Shown here: positions 1-8,898 of the stretch, piece by piece | Position numbering within the stretch: the stretch's first letter is position 1 | Layout: the number at the start of each line of letters is the position of its first letter | From: Oscillospiraceae bacterium | GTDB lineage: Bacteria; Bacillota; Clostridia; Oscillospirales; Ruminococcaceae | Length of the DNA stretch: 64,000 bases | Assembly (NCBI GenBank): GCA_017513135.1 | Contig: JAFWDH010000018.1 | Coordinates: 62,001-126,000, forward strand | Direction of reading: 5' to 3' | Position numbers and translations under genes: made by a program | Notes under the pieces: model-generated | What the model saw: the letters and a program-made list of their open reading frames with translations, nothing else | What the model was told of the DNA's origin: nothing | Databases searched by the model: none

Positions 1-1
1 T

Positions 2-220
2 GAGAAACAGATCGAATTCGACCTGTCTCTGTATGATGATTTCTCCGGAAACGTCATGGCAGCCAAGAAGGGCGAAACGCAGTTCATCAGCGTAGTCAAT
101 GATATTCTGGAAGAGCTTTTGGCTACTGAGAACTACTATGAGGACAAAGGCCTCTATTCCTGCTTCTACTATGCGTCCTGCGACGAAGCCGGCATCCTGC
201 CCGACGACGAAGAAGAATGA
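2..220 (+). CDS. amino-acid ABC transporter substrate-binding protein, C-terminal part
   Basis: The window opens inside a coding frame that runs from base 2 to a TGA at 218-220, about 72 residues. The segment reads as the last lobe of a family 3 extracellular solute-binding protein: a KKGET step followed by a helix of the type FISVVNDILEELL, as in polar amino-acid binding proteins. The very acidic tail (DDEEE) is unusual but not diagnostic. The permease and ATPase follow after 39 bases on the same strand, which supports the assignment. The start and lipoprotein signal lie outside the window. Substrate cannot be determined. Confidence 0.7.
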   Translation, partial: EKQIEFDLSLYDDFSGNVMAAKKGETQFISVVNDILEELLATENYYEDKGLYSCFYYASCDEAGILPDDEEE

Positions 221-259
221 CCTAAAAATGATCTGATGATCTTTTGAATGGAGATATAA

Positions 260-931
260 ATGGGTCCCGGAATAATTGAGATATTCAAACTATATTATCC
301 GATTTTTCTTAAAGGTGCTGTCGGAACGCTTAAATACGCAGCGATCGCAGTCGGTTTCGGTTCCATACTCGGCACCATAATCGGATTCATACATCTTTCC
401 AAAAATCCCGTGCTTAAAGCAGTGGCTTCACTTTACTCGACCGTGATCAGGGGAACTCCCCTCCTAGTACAGATGTACATAGGCTACTACTTCCTTCCGC
501 TTGCGATACCCGCTCTGAATGCCCTGAGCAGAGAGCACTGCGTCGTCCTGACGATGATACTCAACTCCAGCGCCTATGTTTCGGAGATCATCAGGGGCGG
601 TATAGGCTCAGTCGATATCGGTCAGACGGAAGCTGCAAGGAGCCTAGGGATGAGCGCAGGCCATACAATGACCAGGATAGTTCTTCCTCAGGCACTCAAA
701 GCCATTCTCCCCTCTCTCGGAAACGAGTATGTATCCATGATCAAGGAGACATCGCTTGCAGGCACATTCGCGCTGTATGAGCTGACATACACCAAAACGC
801 TGCTTGCCAACAAATACCTCATCTGGCAGCCGCTGTTCATCATGGCGATAATCTACCTGATAATGACAGTCGTACTGTCCGGTCTCGTAAGACTACTTGA
901 AAGGAGGCTCTCCGCAGGTGACAGGAAATAA
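260..931 (+). CDS. polar amino-acid ABC transporter permease (HisM/GlnP type)
   Basis: This is a membrane permease subunit for uptake of an amino acid, working with the binding protein upstream and the ATPase downstream. It is 223 residues, the usual size for the His/Glu/Gln/Arg permease family, with about five hydrophobic segments. The family signature is visible: IRGTPLLVQ near residue 63, and the EAA loop that contacts the ATPase from residue 124 (EAARSLGMS, then [11 protein letters not shown] and IKETSL). The ATG is preceded by GGAG at 250-253. The end overlaps the ATPase gene, so the two are translationally coupled. Substrate is not evident from sequence. Confidence 0.92.
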   Translation: MGPGIIEIFKLYYPIFLKGAVGTLKYAAIAVGFGSILGTIIGFIHLSKNPVLKAVASLYSTVIRGTPLLVQMYIGYYFLPLAIPALNALSREHCVVLTMILNSSAYVSEIIRGGIGSVDIGQTEAARSLGMSAGHTMTRIVLPQALKAILPSLGNEYVSMIKETSLAGTFALYELTYTKTLLANKYLIWQPLFIMAIIYLIMTVVLSGLVRLLERRLSAGDRK

Positions 932-1673
932 CAGCGAAGTGCTAATAAAGGTCGTTGACCTGCACAAATCATTCGGAAAGCTCGACGTACTCAAGGGAGT
1001 CAATACCGAGATACACAGAGGTGAGGTCGTTTCCCTCATGGGGCCCTCCGGAGGCGGTAAATCCACTTTCCTTCGTTGCCTCAACCTTCTTGAAAAGCCT
1101 GAAAAAGGCTCCGTATTCTTCGAAGGAGAGGATATTACCCAGATAAAGAAACAGAAAGAACTGGACAAGATCCGGCAAAAGATCGGAATGGTATTCCAGC
1201 AGTTCAATGTCTTCCCACATCTCACCGCCATGGACAATATCACCATTACGATGACTCTGGAGAAGAAGATCCCCAAGGAGCAGGCTGAGAAAACAGCAAT
1301 GGAGCTCCTTGAGAAAGTCGGTATACCGGATAAGGCAAATGAATATCCCGGCAAGCTTTCGGGAGGTCAGAAGCAGCGCCTTGCCATAGTGAGGGCGATG
1401 GCTATGGAACCCGATGTGATGCTGTTCGATGAACCTACCAGCGCTCTGGACCCGGAGATGGTCAAGGAAGTACTTATGGTCATCAAACAGCTCGCAGACA
1501 GCGGGATGACCTGTGTGATAGTCACCCACGAGATGGGGTTCATCAAGGAGGTCTCAGACAGGATCCTCTTCATAGATGAGGGGACGATCCTGGAAGAAGG
1601 AACTCCCGAAGAGATATTCAACAATCCGAAAAGCGAACGCGTGAAAGATTTCCTCGGAAAGGTACTTTACTGA
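918..1673 (+). CDS. polar amino-acid ABC transporter ATP-binding protein
   Basis: This is the cytoplasmic ATPase that energises the preceding permease. Walker A is GPSGGGKST (about residues 42-50), the signature is LSGGQKQR, Walker B is VMLFDEP with SALD after it, and the switch histidine lies in IVTHE. I place the start at GTG 918 because an AAGGAGG site (901-907) sits 10 bases upstream. An in-frame TTG at 897 is possible but would lie before that site. This gives 251 residues, typical for GlnQ/HisP proteins, and a 14-base overlap with the permease. The stop overlaps the next ATG by one base (TGATG), so the peptidase is coupled too. Confidence 0.93.
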   Translation: MTGNNSEVLIKVVDLHKSFGKLDVLKGVNTEIHRGEVVSLMGPSGGGKSTFLRCLNLLEKPEKGSVFFEGEDITQIKKQKELDKIRQKIGMVFQQFNVFPHLTAMDNITITMTLEKKIPKEQAEKTAMELLEKVGIPDKANEYPGKLSGGQKQRLAIVRAMAMEPDVMLFDEPTSALDPEMVKEVLMVIKQLADSGMTCVIVTHEMGFIKEVSDRILFIDEGTILEEGTPEEIFNNPKSERVKDFLGKVLY

Positions 1674-3346
1674 TGCACACTACTTTTTCATATGACCATT
1701 ATTATCTTCAGGATGAGATAGAATCCAATATAAAAGCATTGTCTGAGAAGTATCCGGGCATATTCTCCTATGAATATCTGCTGGAGACTCAGGACAAGCA
1801 CCATGTCATCGCGGTAACCCTGACCAACAAGGCTACGGGAGCTGCCTGCGACAAGCCGGCATTCTATATCGACGGCAACACACACGCCGGCGAGGTCACC
1901 GGCATGATGGCTGCAATGCACACCATGGACGTGCTTGCTACGAATTACGGTTCGGACGAGCGGGTCACCTTCATTCTTGACAACATGGCTGTGTACATTA
2001 TCCCCTGCGTTTCCCCCGACGGATCACAGACATATCTGACCACCCCGTACACACTGAGATCTGTCAACCGCCCCTATTACGAGCATGAGACAGGCCTTGA
2101 AGGGGAAGATATCGACGGTGACGGCGTCATCCGTATGATGAGGGTGCCTGACAAGTACGGTGCATGGAAGAAGGATCCCGAGAAGAAGGATATGATGGTC
2201 AGGCGCGAGCCGGACGATGTTATTGGGGAGTTCTTCAGCATCTATACCGAGGGCGTCATGGAGGAGTATGACGGTCTCAATGTACCGGTCAACAAGGTGA
2301 AATGGGGCCGGGATTTCAACCGCAACTATCCTTTCGGTTGGTTCCCGGAGTATCGTCAGCCCGGTGCGGGAGAGTATCCTCTTTCCAACCCGGAAAACAA
2401 GGCTATCGTGCAGTTCATATTGGATCACCCGAATATCGGATCTGTTGCCACGAACCATACCAGCGGAGGAATTCTCCTCACTGTTCCCGGGACATATCCT
2501 GAAAAGAAAGCTCCGCGCGCTGATATGAAGATCATGAACGCCATCGGAGAGATGGGCACAAAAGCCACCGGCTACAAGCACATAAACATCTTTGACAGCT
2601 TCACCGTGGATCAGGATAACTATTCCTCCGGCGCATTCGATGATTACTGCTATGAGACCCAGGGCATCTATGCCATCACGCTTGAGCTGTGGAATCTGGA
2701 CGAACGCTGCGGAGTCAAACATTTCTGGGAAGCAGACCCTAAGGTGGATACCACCGTTGAGGACTTTGAAAAGCGCATGGCCTGGATAAATGAGAATGCT
2801 GAAGACGGCGACTTCATTTCCTGGAAGGAGTTCGATCATCCGCAGTTCGGCAAGGTCGAGATCGGCGGTTTCAACTACAAATTCACCGTTCAGAATCCGC
2901 CCCGCAAGTTCCTCACCGAGGAGTGTGACAAGATAACAGCATTCATGCTTCGCTGGGCAGCCGCAATGCCCAGGCTGGTCATTGACAGCTTCACCGTAAC
3001 CAAGATCGGCGAAGACATCTTCAAGGCCGAAGCTGTCCTATCCAATGCTGGTTTCCTTCCGACATACCTTTCCGAGAACGCAAAAAAGCTCGGCACAGCC
3101 AAGACGGTCCAGGTATCGATCGATGCGGAGGAGCTCATATCCTGCAAGCAGACTCAGGACATAGGTGACCTTTCATCCTATGCTCTATGCAACACGGCAG
3201 AGCACTTCTACGGGAACATCTCCACTCTCACGAGCAGTCCTATCTCCAAGAAAGTCACCTGGATCTTTAAAGGAGCAAAACCGGAAGTGACCGTGACCGC
3301 CTGGAATCAGAAGGCAGGAAAGGTCTGCAAGACTGTCAAAGTCTGA
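1673..3346 (+). CDS. M14-family zinc carboxypeptidase
   Basis: A 557-residue metallopeptidase of the M14 (carboxypeptidase A) fold that removes C-terminal residues from peptides. Zinc ligands are visible as HxxE at H71/E74 (NTHAGE) and H262 (TNHTSGG). The RDFNRNYP motif near residue 213 supplies substrate-binding Arg/Asn, and TLELW holds the catalytic Glu (E338). A DIDGDG stretch near residue 147 is a typical insertion of this subgroup. Residues after about 420 form an extra beta-rich C-terminal domain of unknown role. No signal peptide is seen, so it probably acts in the cytosol. Its coupling to an amino-acid importer suggests that the transporter brings in peptides or a modified amino acid processed here (inference). 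Confidence 0.9.
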   Translation: MHTTFSYDHYYLQDEIESNIKALSEKYPGIFSYEYLLETQDKHHVIAVTLTNKATGAACDKPAFYIDGNTHAGEVTGMMAAMHTMDVLATNYGSDERVTFILDNMAVYIIPCVSPDGSQTYLTTPYTLRSVNRPYYEHETGLEGEDIDGDGVIRMMRVPDKYGAWKKDPEKKDMMVRREPDDVIGEFFSIYTEGVMEEYDGLNVPVNKVKWGRDFNRNYPFGWFPEYRQPGAGEYPLSNPENKAIVQFILDHPNIGSVATNHTSGGILLTVPGTYPEKKAPRADMKIMNAIGEMGTKATGYKHINIFDSFTVDQDNYSSGAFDDYCYETQGIYAITLELWNLDERCGVKHFWEADPKVDTTVEDFEKRMAWINENAEDGDFISWKEFDHPQFGKVEIGGFNYKFTVQNPPRKFLTEECDKITAFMLRWAAAMPRLVIDSFTVTKIGEDIFKAEAVLSNAGFLPTYLSENAKKLGTAKTVQVSIDAEELISCKQTQDIGDLSSYALCNTAEHFYGNISTLTSSPISKKVTWIFKGAKPEVTVTAWNQKAGKVCKTVKV

Positions 3347-3391
3347 TCCTGTCAAATGCTTTTTCACTTTGTTTTTCATATGGTTATACAG

Positions 3392-3440
3392 GCAGAGCGC
3401 TGTTCCTATCAGAACAAAAGGAACGGTGCTCTGCTGTTTA
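3392..3440 (+). terminator. probable intrinsic terminator after the ABC/M14 operon
   Basis: A long imperfect hairpin: the GCAGAGC...TGTTCC arm pairs with GGAACGG...GCTCTGC, followed by TGTTTAT. The U-run is weak, so the strength is uncertain. Confidence 0.5.
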
Positions 3441-3541
3441 TGATTCATATCAGGCGCGTCCGTTTTCCGTCGGGAGCTGTCGCATTTGCCGTCTGAATAG
3501 ACTATTATTGTCACAGCGGCATCATAAGATCCGGAACGATC

Positions 3542-3943
3542 ATGAACGGCCGGTCCGGTATTCCACGGGAGGATCGCGATGAGCAGTATCGTTTTTTGCC
3601 CTGTACAGACATAGAAAGGACGTACAGTTTCTATCACGGAACGCTGGGCCTTCCTGTCTTCCAGAAGCAGAGCGACAGCCTGTATATCTTTGACACAGGG
3701 TACGGATATCTGGGCTTCTGTCAATACGGAGACGGCAGGAGACCGCTTAGCGGCCCGCAAGGGGTGTGTCTGTCTATAAATCTGAACTCCAATGAAGAGG
3801 TGCTCTCAAAGTTTGAGGAACTTAAGGACCGCTGCAGGGTATACAAGGCGCCAGCCATGCACCCCGTATATCCCGTTTTCTCTTTTTTTCTTCTTGATCC
3901 GGATGATTACCTTGTTGAATTCCAGAAGATCGCCGCGCTGTAA
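3542..3943 (+). CDS. VOC (glyoxalase/bleomycin-resistance) family protein, apparent frameshift near start
   Basis: A single-domain vicinal-oxygen-chelate fold protein of about 120-133 residues. Visible features are an FLPCTDIERTYSFYHGTLGL N-terminal module, a central LYIFDTGYGYLGF strand and an LDPDDYLVEFQ ending with the metal-ligand Glu. Its substrate is unknown. The only in-frame ATG (3542) has no ribosome binding site. A perfect GGGAGG site (3567-3572) sits six bases before an ATG at 3579, which is out of frame. One extra T in the T6 run at 3592-3597 would join that ATG (MSSIVF) to the VOC frame exactly at FLPCTD. The copy is therefore either frameshifted, subject to slippage, or miscalled. 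It is monocistronic and ends before a strong bidirectional terminator. Confidence 0.75.
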   Translation: MNGRSGIPREDRDEQYRFLPCTDIERTYSFYHGTLGLPVFQKQSDSLYIFDTGYGYLGFCQYGDGRRPLSGPQGVCLSINLNSNEEVLSKFEELKDRCRVYKAPAMHPVYPVFSFFLLDPDDYLVEFQKIAAL

Positions 3944-3999
3944 AATGCTGATCGTTCTGATCCCCGTTTCTATTCAGCCTGGCGTCGTATGAGATAGTC

Positions 4000-4032
4000 A
4001 AAGCCTGCTTTCTTGCGAAAGCAGGCTTTTAT
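4000..4032. terminator. bidirectional intrinsic terminator
   Basis: A perfect 13-bp stem (AAAGCCTGCTTTC), TTGC loop and complementary arm ending in TTTT lies between convergent genes. It can serve the VOC gene on the plus strand and the 4070-5431 gene on the minus strand. Confidence 0.85.
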
Positions 4033-4069
4033 CATTTATCGATCTGACCACAGCGTGTCTGCCTGTTGT

Positions 4070-5431
4070 CTAAAAGCGGCCCGGCATAAACTGATCGGCA
4101 TCCGAGAGCACTATCTGCGGCACACTATCTGAGCCCAGGTACTTCAGGAAAGTTTCTTCTTCCAGCGGCAGTATGCTGTAGTCCTCGGCGCCGTATATCA
4201 CTACCAGAAAGCCGCAGCCGTCATTTCCTCTCAGCAGCATCGCAGGATTTCCGTATGAGCCTTCTTCCCTTCTCGCTATGCACATCCTGCCCTCATCCAT
4301 TCCGAAAAACGGTCTGTAAATCCTGTAGTCGCTGCCGAAATAATCATCGAAGCTGAACGGGTCTCCGTAATAGCTGAATCCATTTCCGTCTGCCCTCAGC
4401 CTGCCTGCGTAATAATCCCCGGAGATCTTCGTGGAGATGGTCTTGAGAAACCTAAAGCACACGTAATACTCGTCATATGCCTCGCTGCGCCGGTCAGTAT
4501 AGTCATACTCATCGAATTCCGGGAACCATCTCAGCGCTATACCGAAGTTCTTGTATCCTATCCCGACCTTTCTCGTGGCTGTAGCGGAAATGAGCGTGAA
4601 CAGCTGATCAAGATAATCGACATATCTCTCAGGGTCCGCTTTGACCACGGGAATTATCGCTGCGAATCTTACGGCCGGATCGTCTCCCAGCGTATCCAGT
4701 GTCGCTGCCGCATACCCATATTTTTTCTGAGAGAGCCTTGTTACCCTGATCCTGTTTTCAGAAAGGTCGGTATAGTCCAGAAACTCTGTCTCCATAAGTC
4801 CGGTGACGTCCACCTTCCCTTCCCCGACCGAGATATCGCTGATTTCCCTGATCAGCACCGGCTCGGGGCTGTATGCAACCGACATCTCCGCGAGATCTGT
4901 CCTGAAGCATCTGTCTATCAAACTGACCGGTATCCTTATCCCTGCGATCTCGATGCCTGAGAGCGACAGTACGATATTCCCGTTATCAGATCTTACATCT
5001 GCCAGGAAACGCCCTACGATCCTTATCTTCTTCCAGGTGCATTCCGCACATACTGCTGTCCTGTCCGGGTCCAGCTCCAGATCAAAGCCCTTCAGTTCGA
5101 TGCCTTCGACAGGTATCTCCGTCAGCAATGCCTCCGGCTCTATTCCTTCGCTTTCCAGATATCTTCCGAGGAAGTAGCCTATGTCCTCCTCACTGTATGA
5201 CTGGGTCATGAAGCCGTCATCACTGAATGACAGATGCCGGAACGACAGGTCCGGTTCAGAATCCAGATATTCCTGTATGCTTCTTGTCTCGACCGGATCA
5301 CGGTTCATTTTCACGAGGATAAATGCGGACAGTCCCGCTGCAGCGATCAGGATGATCAGTATGATGATGCCGATCAGACGGAACAGTATTCCGAAAAAGC
5401 CTCTTTTCTTTTTTTGCTTCTCACTCTTCAT
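4070..5431 (-). CDS. membrane-anchored protein of unknown function
   Basis: I do not recognise this 453-residue protein. It begins with a basic stretch (MKSEKQKKKRG), then one transmembrane segment rich in Ile/Leu at about residues 15-40, then a large, acidic, beta-rich domain presumably outside the cell. No catalytic motif is evident. Many Tyr/Asp/Arg residues and a DEYDYTDRRSEAYDEYY stretch stand out. I chose ATG 5431 rather than an upstream in-frame ATG because it overlaps the stop of the preceding gene by ATGA. That coupling makes it the second gene of a two-gene operon with the C_GCAxxG_C_C protein. Confidence 0.7.
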   Translation of the reverse strand: MKSEKQKKKRGFFGILFRLIGIIILIILIAAAGLSAFILVKMNRDPVETRSIQEYLDSEPDLSFRHLSFSDDGFMTQSYSEEDIGYFLGRYLESEGIEPEALLTEIPVEGIELKGFDLELDPDRTAVCAECTWKKIRIVGRFLADVRSDNGNIVLSLSGIEIAGIRIPVSLIDRCFRTDLAEMSVAYSPEPVLIREISDISVGEGKVDVTGLMETEFLDYTDLSENRIRVTRLSQKKYGYAAATLDTLGDDPAVRFAAIIPVVKADPERYVDYLDQLFTLISATATRKVGIGYKNFGIALRWFPEFDEYDYTDRRSEAYDEYYVCFRFLKTISTKISGDYYAGRLRADGNGFSYYGDPFSFDDYFGSDYRIYRPFFGMDEGRMCIARREEGSYGNPAMLLRGNDGCGFLVVIYGAEDYSILPLEEETFLKYLGSDSVPQIVLSDADQFMPGRF

Positions 5432-5835
5432 TTTTTCGCCAGTTTCCCCCTTGCGATGACGTCTTCCAGGGCGTCGCATGCAGCCTCCACCGTCACTGCG
5501 CATCTTCTCTCGGGTTCAAATACCCTCGGACGGATCTCCCTGCACAGCTGGCTTTCCATCTTTTCCTCGAACTCAGCTACGAAGAGGGCTACCGCGTTCC
5601 TGAGCGTTCCGCTCTCATGGGCCTTTTTATCTATGCATAAGTGCGACAGCACACTTACCGCAGCAAGGAACGCTCCGCATGCGCTGCCTGTCTGTATCCC
5701 TCCGCCGAAACCCCCGACCAGTCTGGAAGCCGACGTATCGATCCCGAGCGAATAGTATTCATCTGCTGCAAGGAAAACGGATTCTGCGCAGTTATAATTG
5801 TCGAAATAGTATTTTTCAGCGACATCCTTCAGCAT
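5428..5835 (-). CDS. C_GCAxxG_C_C family protein
   Basis: A 135-residue small redox-type protein of the family named for its spaced cysteines. Visible are NCAESV near residue 15, GFGGGIQTGSACGAF near residues 42-56, a further Cys in the helix after it (HLCIDK) and late cysteines (SQLCREI, ERRCAV, EAACDA). Family members are common in anaerobes and often sit beside oxidoreductases; the biochemical role is not established. It is the promoter-proximal gene of the pair with the membrane-anchored protein downstream. A minus-strand -10 (TATAAT, 5886-5891) with TTGGAA 16 bases upstream precedes it. Confidence 0.85.
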   Translation of the reverse strand: MLKDVAEKYYFDNYNCAESVFLAADEYYSLGIDTSASRLVGGFGGGIQTGSACGAFLAAVSVLSHLCIDKKAHESGTLRNAVALFVAEFEEKMESQLCREIRPRVFEPERRCAVTVEAACDALEDVIARGKLAKK

Positions 5836-5885
5836 TGTTTTTCTCCGTATTCGAATGAGCTTATTCTAAACAGTTTCCACCACTA

Positions 5886-5913
5886 ATTATACTGTATTTC
5901 AGTTCCGTTCCAA
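5886..5913 (-). promoter_or_regulatory. promoter for the 5835-4070 operon
   Basis: On the minus strand TTGGAA (5908-5913), a 16-base spacer and TATAAT (5886-5891) precede the ATG at 5835 by about 50 bases. Confidence 0.5.
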
Positions 5914-6013
5914 TAATATGCGGAAGAGTCTCCTGATACACATTTGTCTGATCTCCTGAAGCGGTGCTATATTTAAAAAAGAGAAAACGCATGCATTATT
6001 ACGAGGGAAAATC

Positions 6014-6982
6014 ATGAAATACGGAAAGATAATGAATGTGAAACAGCCTGTCTCCAGGATCCTTATGGGCACTGCTTCCGAACCCTTCCAGTCAGGGGGT
6101 GACGCTTCCGACATTCTGGATTCGATGTTCGAACTCGGAGTAACGGCCATCGACACCGCTAGGAATTACGGACTTGCCGAAAGGTCAGTCGGAGACTGGA
6201 TGGAAAAACGGGGAAACAGGGACAAGGTAGTGATCCTCTCCAAATGTTCCCATCCGGACGAGTTCTCGTCACGCCGCGTGTCGGAGAAGGATATACGTGA
6301 AGATTTCGCAGTTTCTTCCGGACTGCTCCGGACAGATCATATAGACATATATCTCCTTCACAGAGATGTTGAGGATGTCGATGTAAGCGTTCCCATCGAA
6401 GTTCTCAATGCAATGCATTCCGAGGGCAAGATCGGCGCTTTCGGCGTATCGAACTGGACACTGGAGCGGATCAGAAAAGCCAATGAGTATGCGGCAGCCC
6501 ACGGTCTCATCCCGTTTACGGTATCCAGCCCGAACTATTCTCTCGCATATCAGGCGGAAGACATGTGGGGCGGCAGCGTCACGGTATCCGGTCCCGAGAA
6601 CAGATCCGTAAGAGATTGGTACGCCAGTTCAGGCATGCCCGTAGTAGCCCATTCACCGATGGCACGGGGATTCTTTTCAGGACGGTTCACTAGTGCCGAC
6701 AGAGAGACTGCCGCTGCAGCTCTTGATGAGTACGCCAGAAAAGGATTCTATCATGAGGAGAACTTTGAGCGGCTGAGAAGATGCGAGATCATGGCTGAAC
6801 AGAAAGGCTGCACTGTAGCTCAGCTCAGTCTGGCCTGGCTGTTCTCAAGCCCGATGAATATGTTTGCCGCCGTAAGCACCTCTTCCCCTGAGAGGATGGC
6901 TCAGAACATAGCTGCTCTGGACATAGAACTCACACCTGCCGAGAGAGATTATCTGGACCTTGTTTCCGATTCTTTGGACTGA
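6014..6982 (+). CDS. aldo/keto reductase
   Basis: A 322-residue NAD(P)H-dependent carbonyl reductase with the (beta/alpha)8 fold. The catalytic tetrad is visible: Asp and Tyr in IDTARNYGLAERS, Lys in ILSKCSHP and His in IYLLHRD. FGVSNW and the AHSPMARGFFSG segment are typical, followed by a C-terminal SPERMAQNIAALD helix that binds the cofactor. The middle portion (residues about 185-200) is a little divergent. It is monocistronic, with a GAGGG site before the ATG and a near-perfect terminator immediately after. Substrate unknown. Confidence 0.9.
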   Translation: MKYGKIMNVKQPVSRILMGTASEPFQSGGDASDILDSMFELGVTAIDTARNYGLAERSVGDWMEKRGNRDKVVILSKCSHPDEFSSRRVSEKDIREDFAVSSGLLRTDHIDIYLLHRDVEDVDVSVPIEVLNAMHSEGKIGAFGVSNWTLERIRKANEYAAAHGLIPFTVSSPNYSLAYQAEDMWGGSVTVSGPENRSVRDWYASSGMPVVAHSPMARGFFSGRFTSADRETAAAALDEYARKGFYHEENFERLRRCEIMAEQKGCTVAQLSLAWLFSSPMNMFAAVSTSSPERMAQNIAALDIELTPAERDYLDLVSDSLD

Positions 6983-7000
6983 GCACACAGATCGCATATG

Positions 7001-7042
7001 AAAAAGGTCATGACGCGCAGGATCCGCGTCATGACCTTTTTT
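7001..7042. terminator. strong bidirectional terminator
   Basis: A perfect 17-bp stem (AAAAAGGTCATGACGCG, 7 base loop, complement) ends in a T-run. It separates the aldo/keto reductase from the convergent nitroreductase. Confidence 0.9.
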
Positions 7043-7059
7043 CAGGTCTATTCCCCTTT

Positions 7060-7665
7060 TTAAATGACAAATGTGACCTCGTTGCCCTTCCTTTCAAGCG
7101 GATTCCTTGACGGGAGCCCGTCCGGCGTATCTGCATATCCGAGCGTCAGTCCGCCGTATACCCGCTCGTCTTCCCTGAGCCCGATGCCATACAGCAGTTC
7201 CAGCATCTCCGGTTCCTCATTGAGCCACTTGATCTGGTTGACCCAGCAGCTTCCCAGATCCAGTGCGTTTGCCATTATCATCATGTTCTCAAGCACACAG
7301 CTGCAGTCAGCGATATTATTGCTGTAAGTCTTCTTGTTGGCTGTAAGGATGAGTACCGGTGCATTGCGGTGGAAATTGTAGCCTCCCTTTTTCGAGGAGA
7401 GTATCGCAGAAGCCATCGACTTATACGTATCGGGCATGACTTCCATGCCGGAAAACAATTTTTCAGCAAGCTTCGCGATCTTCTCTTTTATCTCCTGCGA
7501 TGTGATGACCAGAAGATGAGTGGTCTGATTGTTCCCGCCGCTCGGCGCAAATCTGCCGGCTTCCAGGACCATGTCAAGGTCCTCCTTTGAGACCTCACGG
7601 TCCGAGTAGTTCCTGGTGCTTCTTCTCGTTTTAATGGTTTCAAACACAGTTTCTTTCTTTTCCAT
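7060..7665 (-). CDS. nitroreductase-family FMN oxidoreductase
   Basis: A 201-residue FMN-dependent NAD(P)H oxidoreductase. The N-terminal TRRSTRNYSDREV phosphate/FMN-binding motif, the APSGGNNQ segment, the ALDLGSCWVNQI helix and the Gly-rich GGLTLGYAD end are family hallmarks. The substrate may be a nitro compound, quinone or enone; this cannot be read from sequence. It is monocistronic and has a GGAGAT site before the ATG. A second, divergent nitroreductase lies at 17494. Confidence 0.9.
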   Translation of the reverse strand: MEKKETVFETIKTRRSTRNYSDREVSKEDLDMVLEAGRFAPSGGNNQTTHLLVITSQEIKEKIAKLAEKLFSGMEVMPDTYKSMASAILSSKKGGYNFHRNAPVLILTANKKTYSNNIADCSCVLENMMIMANALDLGSCWVNQIKWLNEEPEMLELLYGIGLREDERVYGGLTLGYADTPDGLPSRNPLERKGNEVTFVI

Positions 7666-7800
7666 ATCTCATATCTCCTTTTTCAAATAATAAGGTCTCA
7701 CGGGACCCATGACAAGTAAGCAAGACACAGCTGCCCCGTTTGCCGGCAGGGCAGGATCTTCAGCTCTTTACGGAGATGCATATGCGCAGGGCATCCGCAA

Positions 7801-7829
7801 ATAAAAAGACGGATGATCTCTCATCCGTC
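7801..7829 (-). terminator. intrinsic terminator of the Cys4 HTH gene
   Basis: On the minus strand a GACGGATGA / TCATCCGTC stem with a 4-base loop is followed by TTTTTAT, 18 bases after the stop of the 7848-8333 gene. Confidence 0.85.
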
Positions 7830-7847
7830 CCGAACCGTTTCTGCGAT

Positions 7848-8333
7848 CTACTTTTCTACGATCTTTCCGTTATGAGTAGCGCTGTCCACCCATAGAGTCA
7901 GAGAATTGACAGCCACAGCCATCTCACTGAGCTTTTCCCTGATCGCCTCGAAGTCTTTCATCTCATCTTCTGAGATGGTCCCGTCAACGGTGATCTCCAC
8001 CAGGCGGTCCTTCTCTCTGTTGAGAACATTGAGGTTGGCAAGCACTTCAAGCGTGATCTGTGACAGATCCTTGATCTTAAGTTCCGGTACGGTGCCGATG
8101 CCTATGGGGCATTCATGGGAACAGTAATAATTGCACAGCTCCGGCTTTTTGTAGCACTGCGACATCGTCACGACCTCTTCAGGGCGGGCGAGAGTCTTCT
8201 CGTTCTCTATCTTCTCTATCCTGTCCGCACTGATGTACTCGAGAAGATCGGATGCCGCCTCTCTTGTTAGCCCCAGTTCCTCTCTTGCCAGCTGGTATAC
8301 AGTCTTGTTCTCCTTAACTGATTTTCTTCCCAT
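7848..8333 (-). CDS. helix-turn-helix protein with a Cys4 cluster
   Basis: A 161-residue protein with an N-terminal HTH-like region (LAREELGLTREAASDLLEYISADRIEKIENEKT), typical of the XRE fold. It is followed by cysteines spaced C-x6-C-x3-C-x3-C (C60, C67, C71, C75) in a segment ending HECPIG. The rest is a long alpha-helical region with heptad-like spacing. The cysteines could bind zinc or an iron-sulfur cluster, making it a possible redox or metal sensor (inference). It lies alone between a nitroreductase and a small membrane protein. I do not know a characterised member. Confidence 0.8.
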   Translation of the reverse strand: MGRKSVKENKTVYQLAREELGLTREAASDLLEYISADRIEKIENEKTLARPEEVVTMSQCYKKPELCNYYCSHECPIGIGTVPELKIKDLSQITLEVLANLNVLNREKDRLVEITVDGTISEDEMKDFEAIREKLSEMAVAVNSLTLWVDSATHNGKIVEK

Positions 8334-8491
8334 TTTGTCTCCTATGCTATTTCGCAGTTATTCACAAAAAAGCAGGCTTTATTTGCCCTTTATAGCCATT
8401 TTTCTTCCTGTCAATTGATTATACAATATACTCGCAAAGCAGAAAACAGTTTTACAGAACTGTTCATCATAATAAATCGGAGGTAACGAAA

Positions 8492-8713
8492 ATGCTGACT
8501 GCTCTTTTTTCTTTAATGATGATAGCCGTTTTCGGCAGACTGTTCTTCTTCGGGATCAAACTTGCATGGGGGATCGGCAGGATCGTTCTGTCTGTAGTGA
8601 TGATTCCTCTTGTCCTGATCGGACTGTTCGTCAGAGGTCTTATCTACATCGCCTTCCCTGCGCTCATCATTCTGGGAATAATATCGCTGCTTACGGTTCC
8701 TTCCAGGACATAA
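8492..8713 (+). CDS. small hydrophobic membrane protein
   Basis: A 73-residue, almost entirely hydrophobic protein with two or three membrane segments (about residues 1-20, 24-48 and 50-68) and only a few charged residues, all basic. It has a clear CGGAGG site 9 bases before the ATG and its own terminator. I do not recognise the family and cannot assign a function. Confidence 0.7.
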   Translation: MLTALFSLMMIAVFGRLFFFGIKLAWGIGRIVLSVVMIPLVLIGLFVRGLIYIAFPALIILGIISLLTVPSRT

Positions 8714-8746
8714 CGGCAATACAGCGAAAAGCCCGCTTTACAGTTT

Positions 8747-8778
8747 AAAAAGGCATGACCTTCCGGTCATGCCTTTTT
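8747..8778 (+). terminator. intrinsic terminator after the small membrane protein
   Basis: A perfect stem of AAAAAGGCATGACC with loop TTCC and its complement ends in a T-run. Confidence 0.9.
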
Positions 8779-8898
8779 CTGCGATTCCGGAGAAAAGCCC
8801 TGTCATAATATGAAAAACCAATGCTTCTGAATGCCTTCTTCTGAGCCGCGTTCCTGTGACCAAAGTCTTTTTCTGTTCATGGAATCATCGCACTGCCG

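Noticed and set aside
2024..2839. 271-codon minus-strand frame inside the carboxypeptidase gene
   Set aside because: Opposite a well-supported M14 gene; no family features.
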